Shown here in pieces: positions 22,501 through 34,225 of a DNA stretch of 64,000 nucleotides (position 1 is the stretch's first letter; each line of letters begins with the position of its first letter). The stretch is taken from contig OZ026597.1 in NCBI GenBank assembly GCA_964020085.1, positions 984,313-1,048,312 of the forward strand, given 5' to 3'. The notes beneath the pieces were generated by a model, which worked only from the letters and a program-made list of their open reading frames with translations, made no database searches and was not told the origin of the DNA. Position numbers and translations under genes: made by a program. Source of the stretch: Micromussa lordhowensis (taxonomy: Eukaryota; Cnidaria; Anthozoa; Scleractinia; Lobophylliidae).

Positions 22501-24749
22501 GAGTTTTAATTCAGAGCGTAATGTTGCTTTGGAAAATGTTCTATAAGAAAAATGAAAGACCGTGCCTAAGTTATATAGTTTTTTCGAAGTCCACTGTTAA
22601 ATGTTTCCCAAAACAAAACGACCTTCCCGGAATCAAGATCCGTACTTTGGCAGGTCTTCTCCTATTTGATGCAAGCTAATAAAGCGCAGCTTAAAGCAAA
22701 AATGGCATGGCTAGAGGTGTATCTTCTACGGTCAGCCAAGTTTGATGTCTTGTTTATAAAAGGTGTCTTTACTCCTAGCTTGGTTCGAACAAAAAAAAAG
22801 ATTATAGGAAGACAGGGAAATTGAATGCCACACAAAAATGGAAAAAAAATTCTTGGAGTTCCCCCTATGGGGTCTGAACCATGCCTTTCCGAACCGAAGC
22901 TCGAAAATGTAGCCACTGCGCTACAGGGGGACTCCTTAACTTTGCGAGCAAATTTAACGGTACCTATATGCACATGAAATGGAGTTTTAATTCAGAGCGT
23001 AATGTTGCTTTGGAAAATGGTGTATGAGAAAAATGAAAGACCTTGCCTAAGTTATATAGTTTTTTCGAAGTCCATTGTTAAATGTTTCCCAAAACAAAAC
23101 GACCTTCCCGGAATCAAGATCCGTACTTTGGCAGGTCTTCTCCTATTGGATGCAAGCTAATAAAGCGCAGCTTAAAGCAAAAATGACATGGCTAGAGGTG
23201 TATCTTCTACGGTCAGCCAAGTTTGATGTCTTGTTTATAAAAGGTGTCTTTACTCCTAGCTTGGTTCGAACAAAAAAAAAGATTATAGGAAGACAGGGAA
23301 ATTGAATGCCACACAAAAATGGAAACAAAATTCTTGGAGTTCCCCTTATGGGGTCTGAACCATGCCTTTCCGAACCGAAGCTCGGAAATGTAGCCACTGC
23401 GCTACATGGGGACTCCTTAACTTTGCGAGCAAATTTAACGGTACCTATATGCACACGAAATGGAGTTTTAATTCAGAGCGTAATGTTGCTTTGGAAAATG
23501 TTGTATAAGAAAAATGAAAGACCTTGCCTAAGTTATATAGTTTTTTCGAAGTCCAGTGTTAAATGTTTCCCAAAACAAAACGACCTTCCCGGACTTTGGC
23601 AGGTCTTCTCCTATTGGATGCAAGCTAATAAAGCGCAGCTTAAAGCAAAAATGACATGGCTAGAGGTGTATCTTCTACGGTCAGCCAAGTTTGATGTCTT
23701 GTTTATAAAAGGTGTCTTTACTCCTAGCTTGGTTCGAACAACAAAAAAGATTATAGGAAGACAGGGAAATTGAATGCCACACCAAAATGGAAAAAAAATT
23801 CTTGGAGTTCCCCCTATGGGGTCTTAACCATGCCTTTCCGAACCGAAGCTCGGAAATGTAGCCACTGCGCTACAGGGGGACTCCTTAACTTTGCGAGCAA
23901 ATTTAACGGTACCTATATGCACATGGAATGGAGTTTTAATTCAGAGCGTAATGTTGCTTTGGAAAATGGTGTATGAGAAAAATGAAAGACCTTGCCTAAG
24001 TTATATAGTTTTTTCGAAGTCCATTGTTAAATGTTTCCCAAAACAAAACGACCTTCCCGGAATCAAGATCCGTACTTTGGCAGGTCTTCTCCTATTGGAC
24101 GCAAGCTAATAAAGCGCAGCTTAAAGCAAAAATGACATGGCTAGAGGTGTATCTTCTACGGTCAGCCAAGTTTGATGTCTTGTTTATAAAAGGTGTCTTT
24201 ACTCCTAGCTTGGTTCGAACAAAAATAAAGATTATAGGAAGACAGGGAAATTGAATGCCACACGAAAATGGAAAAAAAATTCTTGGAGTTCCCCTTATGG
24301 GGTCTGAACCATGCCTTTCCGAACCGAAGCTCGGAAATGTAGCCACTGCGCTACAGGGGGACTCCTTAACTTTGCGAGCAAATTTAACGGTACCTATATG
24401 CACATGAAATGGAGTTTTAATTCAGAGCGTAATGTTGCTTTGGAAAATGTTGTATAAGAAAAATGAAAGACCTTGCCTAAGTTATATAGTTTTTTCGAAG
24501 TCCACTGTTAAATGTTTCCCAAAACAAAGCGACCTTCCCGGACTTTGGCAGGTCTTCTCCTATTGGATGCAAGCTAATAAAGCGCAGCTTAAAGCAAAAA
24601 TGACATGGCTAGAGGTGTATCTTCTACGGTCAGCCAAGTTTGATGTCTTGTTTATAAAAGGTGTCTTTACTCCTAGCTTGGTTCGAACAACAAAAAAGAT
24701 TATAGGAAGACAGGGAAATTGAATGCCACACAAAAATGGAAAAAAAATT

Positions 24750-27700
24750 CTTGGAGTTCCCCCTATGGGGTCTGAACCATGCCTTTCCGAACCGAAGCTC
24801 GGAAATGTAGCCACTGCGCTACAGGGGGACTCCTTAACTTTGCGAGCAAATTTAACGGTACCTATATGCACATGGAATGGATTTTTAATTCAGAGCGTAA
24901 TGTTGCTTTGGAAAATGGTGTATGAGAAAAATGAAAGACCTTGCCTAAGTTATATAGTTTTTTCGAAGTCCATTGTTAAATGTTTCCCAAAACAAAACGA
25001 CCTTCCCGGACTTTGGCAGGTCTTCTCCTATTGGATGCAAGCTAATAAAGCGCAGCTTAAAGCAAAAATGACATGGCTAGAGGTGTATCTTCTACGGTCA
25101 GCCAAGTTTGATGTCTTGTTTATAAAAGGTGTCTTTACTCCTAGCTTGGTTCGAACAACAAAAAAGATTATAGGAAGACAGGGAAATTGAATGCCACACA
25201 AAAATGGAAAAAAAATTCTTGGAGTTCCCCCTATGGGGTCTGAACCATGCCTTTCCGAACCGAAGCTCGGAAATGTAGCCACTGCGCTACAGGGGGACTC
25301 CTTAACTTTGCGAGCAAATTTAACGGTACCTATATGCACATGGAATGGAGTTTTAATTCAGAGCGTAATGTTGCTTTGGAAAATGTTGTATGAGAAAAAT
25401 GAAAGACCTTGCCTAAGTTATATAGTTTTTTCGAAGTCCATTGTTAAATGTTTCCCAAAACAAAACGACCTTTCCGGACTTTGGCAGGTCTTCTCCTATT
25501 GGATGCAAGCTAATAAAGCGCAGCTTAAAGCAAAAATGACATGGCTAGGGGTGTATCTTCTACGGTCAGCCAAGTTTGATGTCCCGTTTATAAAAGGTGT
25601 TTTTACTCCTAGCTTGGTTCGAAAAAAAAAAGATTATAGGAAGACAGGGAAATTGAATGCCACACAAAAATGGAAAAAAAATTCTTGGAGTTCCCCCTAT
25701 GGGGTCTGAATTATGCCTTTCCGAACCGAAGCTCGGAAATGTAGCCACTGCGCTACAGGGGGACTCCTTAACTTTGCGAGCAAATTTAACCGTACCTATA
25801 TGCACATGGAATGGAGTTTTAATTCAGAGGGTAATGTTGCTTTGGAAAATGTTGTATGAGAAAAATGAAAGACCTTGGCTAAGTTATATAGTTTTTTCGA
25901 AGTCCATTGTTAAATGTTTCCCAAAACAAAACGACCTTCCCGGACTTAGGCAGGTCTTCTCCTATTGGATGCAAGCTAATAAAGCGCAGCTTAAAGCAAA
26001 AATGACATGGCTAGGGGTGTATCTTCTACGGTCAGCCAAGTTTGATGTCCCGTTTATAAAAGGTGTCTTTACTCCTAGCTTGGTTCGAACAAAAAAAAAG
26101 ATTATAGGAAGAAAGAAAAATTGAATGCCACACAAAAATGGAAAAAAAATTCTTGGAGTTCCCCCTATGGGGTCTGAACCATGCCTTTCCGAACCGAAGC
26201 TCGGAAATGTAGCCACTGCGCTACAGGGGGACTCCTTACCTTTGCGAGCAAATTTAACGGTACCTATATGCACATGAAATGGAGTTTTAATTCAGAGCGT
26301 AATGTTGCTTTGGAAAATCTTCTATGAGAAAAATGAAAGACCTTGCCTAAGTTTTATAGGTTTTTCGAAGTCCACTGTTAAATGTTTCCCAAACCAAAAC
26401 GACCTTCCCGGAATCAAGATCCGTACTTTGGCAGGTCTTCTCCTATTGGATGCAAGCTAATAAAGCGCAGCTTAAAGCAAAAATGACATGGCTAGAGATG
26501 TATCTTCTACGGTCAGCCAAGTTTGATGTCTTGTTTATAAAAGGTGTCTTTACTCCTAGCTTGGTTCGAACAAAAAAAAAGATTATAGGAAGACAGGGAA
26601 CTTGAATGCCACACAAAAATGGAAAAAAAATTCTTGGAGTTCCCCCTATGGGGTCTAAACCATGCCTTTCCGAACCGAAGCTCGGAAATGTAGCCACTGC
26701 GCTACAGGGGGACTCCTTAATTTTGCGAGCAAATTTAACGGTACCTATATGCACATGGAATGGAGTTTTAATTCAGAGCGTAATGTTGCTTTGGAAAATG
26801 TTGTATGAGAAAAATGAAAGACCTTGCCTAAGTTATATAGGTTTTTCGAAGTCCATTGTAAATGTTTCCCAAAACAAAACGACCTTCCCGGACTTTGGCA
26901 GGTCTTCTCCTATTGGATGCAAGCTAATAAAGCGCAGCTTAAAGCAAAAATGACATGGCTAGGGGTGTAGCTTCTACGGTCAGCCAAGTTTGATGTCTTG
27001 TTTATAAAAGGTGTCTTTACTCCTAGCTTGGTTCGAACAAAAAAAAAGATTATAGGAAGACAGGGAACTTGAATGCCACACAAAAATGGAAAAAAAATTC
27101 TTGGAGTTCCCCCTATGGGGTCTAAACCATGCCTTTCCGAACCGAAGCTCGGAAATGTAGCCACTGCGCTACAGGAGGACTCCTTAACTTTGCGAGCAAA
27201 TTTAACAATACCTATATGCACACGAAATGGAGTTTACGACCTTCCCGGAATCAAGATCCGTACTTTGGCAGGTCTTCTCCTATTGGATGCAAGCTAATAA
27301 AGCGCAGCTTAAAGCAAAAATGACATGGCTAGAGGTGTATCTTCTACGGTCAGCCAAGTTTGATGTCTTGTTTATAAAAGGTGTCTTTACTCCTAGCTTG
27401 GTTCGAACAAAAAAAAAGATTATAGGAAGACAGGGAAATTGAATGCCACACAAAAATGGAAACAAAATTCTTGGAGTTCCCCCTATGGGGTCTGAACCAT
27501 GCCTTTCCGAACCGAAGCTCGGAAATGTAGCCACTGCGCTACAGGGGGACTCCTTAACTTTGCGAGCAAATTTAACGGTACCTATATGCACATGGAATGG
27601 ATTTTTAATTCAGAGCGTAATGTTGCTTTGGAAAATGGTGTATGAGAAAAATGAAAGACCTTGCCTAAGTTATATAGTTTTTTCGAAGTCCATTGTTAAA

Positions 27701-30700
27701 TGTTTCCCAAAACAAAACGACCTTCCCGGACTTTGGCAGGTCTTCTCCTATTGGATGCAAGCTAATAAAGCGCAGCTTAAAGCAAAAATGACATGGCTAG
27801 AGGTGTATCTTCTACGGTCAGCCAAGTTTGATGTCTTGTTTATAAAAGGTGTCTTTACTCCTAGCTTGGTTCGAACAACAAAAAAGATTATAGGAAGACA
27901 GGGAAATTGAATGCCACACAAAAATGGAAAAAAAATTCTTGGAGTTCCCCCTATGGGGTCTGAACCATGCCTTTCCGAACCGAAGCTCGGAAATGTAGCC
28001 ACTGCGCTACAGGGGGACTCCTTAACTTTGCGAGCAAATTTAACGGTACCTATATGCACATGGAATGGAGTTTTAATTCAGAGCGTAATGTTGCTTTGGA
28101 AAATGTTGTATGAGAAAAATGAAAGACCTTGCCTAAGTTATATAGTTTTTTCGAAGTCCATTGTTAAATGTTTCCCAAAACAAAACGACCTTTCCGGACT
28201 TTGGCAGGTCTTCTCCTATTGGATGCAAGCTAATAAAGCGCAGCTTAAAGCAAAAATGACATGGCTAGGGGTGTATCTTCTACGGTCAGCCAAGTTTGAT
28301 GTCCCGTTTATAAAAGGTGTTTTTACTCCTAGCTTGGTTCGAAAAAAAAAAGATTATAGGAAGACAGGGAAATTGAATGCCACACAAAAATGGAAAAAAA
28401 ATTCTTGGAGTTCCCCCTATGGGGTCTGAATTATGCCTTTCCGAACCGAAGCTCGGAAATGTAGCCACTGCGCTACAGGGGGACTCCTTAACTTTGCGAG
28501 CAAATTTAACCGTACCTATATGCACATGGAATGGAGTTTTAATTCAGAGGGTAATGTTGCTTTGGAAAATGTTGTATGAGAAAAATGAAAGACCTTGGCT
28601 AAGTTATATAGTTTTTTCGAAGTCCATTGTTAAATGTTTCCCAAAACAAAACGACCTTCCCGGACTTAGGCAGGTCTTCTCCTATTGGATGCAAGCTAAT
28701 AAAGCGCAGCTTAAAGCAAAAATGACATGGCTAGGGGTGTATCTTCTACGGTCAGCCAAGTTTGATGTCCCGTTTATAAAAGGTGTCTTTACTCCTAGCT
28801 TGGTTCGAACAAAAAAAAAGATTATAGGAAGAAAGAAAAATTGAATGCCACACAAAAATGGAAAAAAAATTCTTGGAGTTCCCCCTATGGGGTCTGAACC
28901 ATGCCTTTCCGAACCGAAGCTCGGAAATGTAGCCACTGCGCTACAGGGGGACTCCTTACCTTTGCGAGCAAATTTAACGGTACCTATATGCACATGAAAT
29001 GGAGTTTTAATTCAGAGCGTAATGTTGCTTTGGAAAATCTTCTATGAGAAAAATGAAAGACCTTGCCTAAGTTTTATAGGTTTTTCGAAGTCCACTGTTA
29101 AATGTTTCCCAAACCAAAACGACCTTCCCGGAATCAAGATCCGTACTTTGGCAGGTCTTCTCCTATTGGATGCAAGCTAATAAAGCGCAGCTTAAAGCAA
29201 AAATGACATGGCTAGAGATGTATCTTCTACGGTCAGCCAAGTTTGATGTCTTGTTTATAAAAGGTGTCTTTACTCCTAGCTTGGTTCGAACAAAAAAAAA
29301 GATTATAGGAAGACAGGGAACTTGAATGCCACACAAAAATGGAAAAAAAATTCTTGGAGTTCCCCCTATGGGGTCTAAACCATGCCTTTCCGAACCGAAG
29401 CTCGGAAATGTAGCCACTGCGCTACAGGGGGACTCCTTAACTTTGCGAGCAAATTTAACGGTACCTATATGCACATGGAATGGAGTTTTAATTCAGAGCG
29501 TAATGTTGCTTTGGAAAATGTTGTATGAGAAAAATGAAAGACCTTGCCTAAGTTATATAGGTTTTTCGAAGTCCATTGTAAATGTTTCCCAAAACAAAAC
29601 GACCTTCCCGGACTTTGGCAGGTCTTCTCCTATTGGATGCAAGCTAATAAAGCGCAGCTTAAAGCAAAAATGACATGGCTAGGGGTGTAGCTTCTACGGT
29701 CAGCCAAGTTTGATGTCTTGTTTATAAAAGGTGTCTTTACTCCTAGCTTGGTTCGAACAAAAAAAAAGATTATAGGAAGACAGGGAACTTGAATGCCACA
29801 CAAAAATGGAAAAAAAATTCTTGGAGTTCCCCCTATGGGGTCTAAACCATGCCTTTCCGAACCGAAGCTCGGAAATGTAGCCACTGCGCTACAGGAGGAC
29901 TCCTTAACTTTGCGAGCAAATTTAACAATACCTATATGCACACGAAATGGAGTTTACGACCTTCCCGGAATCAAGATCCGTACTTTGGCAGGTCTTCTCC
30001 TATTGGATGCAAGCTAATAAAGCGCAGCTTAAAGCAAAAATGACATGGCTAGAGGTGTATCTTCTACGGTCAGCCAAGTTTGATGTCTTGTTTATAAAAG
30101 GTGTCTTTACTCCTAGCTTGGTTCGAACAAAAAAAAAGATTATAGGAAGACAGGGAAATTGAATGCCACACAAAAATGGAAACAAAATTCTTGGAGTTCC
30201 CCCTATGGGGTCTGAACCATGCCTTTCCGAACCGAAGCTCGGAAATGTAGCCACTGCGCTACAGGGGGACTCCTTAACTTTGCGAGCAAATTTAACGGTA
30301 CCTATATGCACATGGAATGGATTTTTAATTCAGAGCGTAATGTTGCTTTGGAAAATGGTGTATGAGAAAAATGAAAGACCTTGCCTAAGTTATATAGTTT
30401 TTTCGAAGTCCATTGTTAAATGTTTCCCAAAACAAAACGACCTTCCCGGACTTTGGCAGGTCTTCTCCTATTGGATGCGAGCTAATAAAGCGCAGCTTAA
30501 AGCAAAAATGACATGGCTAGAGGTGTATCTTCTACGGTCAGCCAAGTTTGATGTCTTGTTTATAAAAGGTGTCTTTACTCCTAGCTTGGTTCGAACAACA
30601 AAAAAGATTATAGGAAGACAGGGAAATTGAATGCCACACAAAAATGGAAAAAAAATTCTTGGAGTTCCCCCTATGGGGTCTGAACCATGCCTTTCCGAAC

Positions 30701-30830
30701 CGAAGCTCGGAAATGTAGCCACTGCGCTACAGGGGGACTCCTTAACTTTGCGAGCAAATTTAACGGTACCTATATGCACATGGAATGGAGTTTTAATTCA
30801 GAGCGTAATGTTGCTTTGGAAAATGTTGTA
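24750..30830 (-). repeat. higher-order repeat, period 2720 bp, two full copies plus a partial third
   Basis: Within the array, a block of six monomers (468, 466, 468, 481, 467, 370) recurs at a 2720-bp step: 24871, 27591 and 30311 are equivalent points. The full copies differ at only a few bases (for example C/A near 24746/27466 and T/C at 26721/29441). The third copy diverges near 30865. Both 370-bp deleted monomers occupy the same slot, which proves block duplication. Confidence 0.9.
25226..25297 (-). ncRNA. representative tRNA-like Pol III-type unit of the array (one of about 40)
   Basis: Read on the minus strand, these 72 nt fold as a cloverleaf. A perfect 7-bp acceptor-like stem pairs 25291-25297 with 25226-25232. 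A D-like arm (GTAGC/GCTAC) follows, then a 7-bp anticodon-like stem (TTTCCGA/TCGGAAA) with an 8-nt loop and a 4-bp T-like stem (ATGG/CCAT). The A box TAGCGCAGTGG fits the consensus; GGTTCAGACC lies 43 nt on, at tRNA spacing, but departs from the B-box consensus (GTTCAGACC against GWTCRANNC). Eight T residues on this strand (25215-25208) lie 10 nt past the 3' end, a standard Pol III terminator. The loop and T arm are not canonical, so this is tRNA-derived or tRNA-like rather than a decodable tRNA. Confidence 0.6.
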
Positions 30831-31339
30831 TGAGAAAAATGAAAGACCTTGCCTAAGTTATATAGGTTTTTCGAAGTCCATTGTTAAATGGTTCCCAAAA
30901 CAAAACGACCTTCCCGGACTTTGGCAGGTCTTCTCCTATTGGATGCAAGCTAATAAAGCGCAGCTTAAAGCAAAAATGACATGGCTAGGGGTGTATCTTC
31001 TACGGTCAGCCAAGTTTGATTTCTTGTTTATAAAAGGTGTCTTTACTCCTTGCTTGGTTCGAACAAAAAAAAGATTATAGGAAGACAGGGAAATTGATTG
31101 CCACACAAAAATGGAAAAAAAATTCTTGGAGTTCCCCCTATGGGGTCTGAACCATGCCTTTCCGAACCGAAGCTCGGAAATGTAGCCACTGCGCTACAGG
31201 GGGACTCCTTAACTTTGGGAGCAAATTTAACGGTACCTATATGCACATGAAATGGAGTTTTAATTCAGAGCGTAATGTTGCTTTGGAAAATGTTCTATGA
31301 GAAAAATGAAAGACCTTGCCTAAGTTATATAGGTTTTCC

Positions 31340-34225
31340 GAAGTCCACTGTTAAATGTTTCCCAAAACAAAACGACCTTCCCGGAATCAAGATCCGTACT
31401 TTGGCAGGTCTTCTCCTATTTCATGCAAGCTAATAAAGCGCAGCTTAAAGCAAAAATGACATGGCTAGGGGTGTATCTTCTACGGTCAGCCAAGTTTGAT
31501 GTCTTGTTTATAAAAGGTGTTTTTTCTCCTAGCTTGGTTCGAACAAAAAAAAAGATTATAGGAAGACAGGGAAATTGAATGCCACACAAAAATGGAAAAA
31601 AAATTCTTGGAGTTCCCCCTATGGGGTCTGAACCATGCCTTTCCGAACCGAAGCTCGGAAATGTAGCCACTGCGCTACAGGGGGACTCCTTAACTTTGCG
31701 AGCAAATTTAACGGTACCTATATGCACATGGAATGGAGTTTTAATTCAGAGCGTAATGTTGCTTTGGAAAATGGTCTATGAGAAAAATGAAAGACCTTGC
31801 CTAAGTTACATAGGTTTTGCGAAGTCCAGTGTTAAATGTTTCCCAAAACAAAACGACCTTCCCGGAATCAAGATCCGTACTTTGGCAGGTCTTCTCCTAT
31901 TGGATGCAAGCTAATAAAGCGCAGCTTAAAGCAAAAATGACATGGCTAGAGGTGTATCTTCTACGGTCAGCCAAGTTTGATGTCCCGTTTATAAAAGGTG
32001 TCTTTACTCCTAGCTTGGTTCGAACAAAAAAAAAGATTATAGGAAGACAGGGAAATTGAATGCCACACAAAAACGGAAAAAAAATTCTTGGAGTTCCCCC
32101 TATGGGGTCTGAACCATGCCTTTCCGAACCGAAGCTCGGAAATGTAGCCACTGCGCTACAGGGGGACTCCTTAACTTTGCGAGCAAATTTAACGGTACCT
32201 ATATGCACATGAAATGGAGTTTTAATTCAGAGCGTAATGTTGCTTTGGAAAATGTTGTATGAGAAAAATGAAAGACCTTGCCTAAGTTATATAGGTTTTT
32301 TGAAGTCCAGTGTTAAATGTTTCCCAAAACAAAACGACCTTCCCGGAATCAAGATCCGTACTTTGGCAGGTCTTCTCCTATTGGATGCAAGCTAATAAAG
32401 CGCAGCTTAAAGCAAAAATGACATGGCTAGAGGTGTATCTTCTACGGTCAGCCAAGTTTGATGTCTTGTTTATAAAAGGTGTCTTTACTCCTAGCTTGGT
32501 TCGAACAAAAAAAAAGATTATAGGAAGACAGGGAAATTGAATGCCACACAAAAATGGATAAAAACTTCTTGGAGTTCCCCCTATGGGGTCTGAACCATGC
32601 CTTTCCGAACCGAAGCTCGGAAATGTAGCCACTGCGCTACAGGGGGACTCCTTAACTTTGCGAGCAAATTTAACGGTACCTATATGCACATGAAATGGAG
32701 TTTTAATTCAGAGCGTAATGTTGCTTTGGAAAATGTTCTATGAGAAAAATGAAAGACCTTGCCTAAGTTATATAGGTTTTCCGAAGTCCATTGTTAAATG
32801 TTTCCCAAAACAAAACGACCTTCCCGGAATCAAGATCCGTACTTTGGCAGGTCTTCTCCTATTTCATGCAAGCTAATAAAGCGCAGCTTAAAGCAAAAAT
32901 GACATGGCTAGGGGTGTATCTTCTACGGTCAGCCAAGTTTGATGTCTTGTTTATAAAAGGTGTTTTTTCTCCTAGCTTGGTTCGAACAAAAAAAAAGATT
33001 ATAGGAAGACAGGGAAATTGAATGCCACACAAAAATGGAAAAAAAATTCTTGGAGTTCCCCCTATGGGGTCTGAACCATGCCTTTCCGAACCGAAGCTCG
33101 GAAATGTAGCCACTGCGCTACAGGGGGACTCCTTAACTTTGCGAGCAAATTTAACGGTACCTATATGCACATGGAATGGAGTTTTAATTCAGAGCGTAAT
33201 GTTGCTTTGGAAAATGGTCTATGAGAAAAATGAAAGACCTTGCCTAAGTTACATAGGTTTTGCGAAGTCCAGTGTTAAATGTTTCCCAAAACAAAACGAC
33301 CTTCCCGGAATCAAGATCCGTACTTTGGCAGGTCTTCTCCTATTGGATGCAAGCTAATAAAGCGCAGCTTAAAGCAAAAATGACATGGCTAGAGGTGTAT
33401 CTTCTACGGTCAGCCAAGTTTGATGTCCCGTTTATAAAAGGTGTCTTTACTCCTAGCTTGGTTCGAACAAAAAAAAAGATTATAGGAAGACAGGGAAATT
33501 GAATGCCACACAAAAACGGAAAAAAAATTCTTGGAGTTCCCCCTATGGGGTCTGAACCATGCCTTTCCGAACCGAAGCTCGGAAATGTAGCCACTGCGCT
33601 ACAGGGGGACTCCTTAACTTTGCGAGCAAATTTAACGGTACCTATATGCACATGAAATGGAGTTTTAATTCAGAGCGTAATGTTGCTTTGGAAAATGTTG
33701 TATGAGAAAAATGAAAGACCTTGCCTAAGTTATATAGGTTTTTTGAAGTCCAGTGTTAAATGTTTCCCAAAACAAAACGACCTTCCCGGAATCAAGATCC
33801 GTACTTTGGCAGGTCTTCTCCTATTGGATGCAAGCTAATAAAGCGCAGCTTAAAGCAAAAATGACATGGCTAGAGGTGTATCTTCTACGGTCAGCCAAGT
33901 TTGATGTCTTGTTTATAAAAGGTGTCTTTACTCCTAGCTTGGTTCGAACAAAAAAAAAGATTATAGGAAGACAGGGAAATTGAATGCCACACAAAAATGG
34001 ATAAAAACTTCTTGGAGTTCCCCCTATGGGGTCTGAACCATGCCTTTCCGAACCGAAGCTCGGAAATGTAGCCACTGCGCTACAGGGGGACTCCTTAACT
34101 TTGCGAGCAAATTTAACGGTACCTATATGCACATGAAATGGAGTTTTAATTCAGAGCGTAATGTTGCTTTGGAAAATGTTCTATGAGAAAAATGAAAGAC
34201 CTTGCCTAAGTTATATAGGTTTTCC
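31340..34225 (-). repeat. higher-order repeat, period 1443 bp, two copies
   Basis: Three 481-bp monomers form a block repeated at a step of 1443 bp (31727 to 33170, 32208 to 33651, 32689 to 34132). Shared private variants mark both copies, such as ggataaaaac in the T-run region near 32567 and 34010. A third block starting near 34226 is already diverged. This second amplification is independent of the 2720-bp one. Confidence 0.88.
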
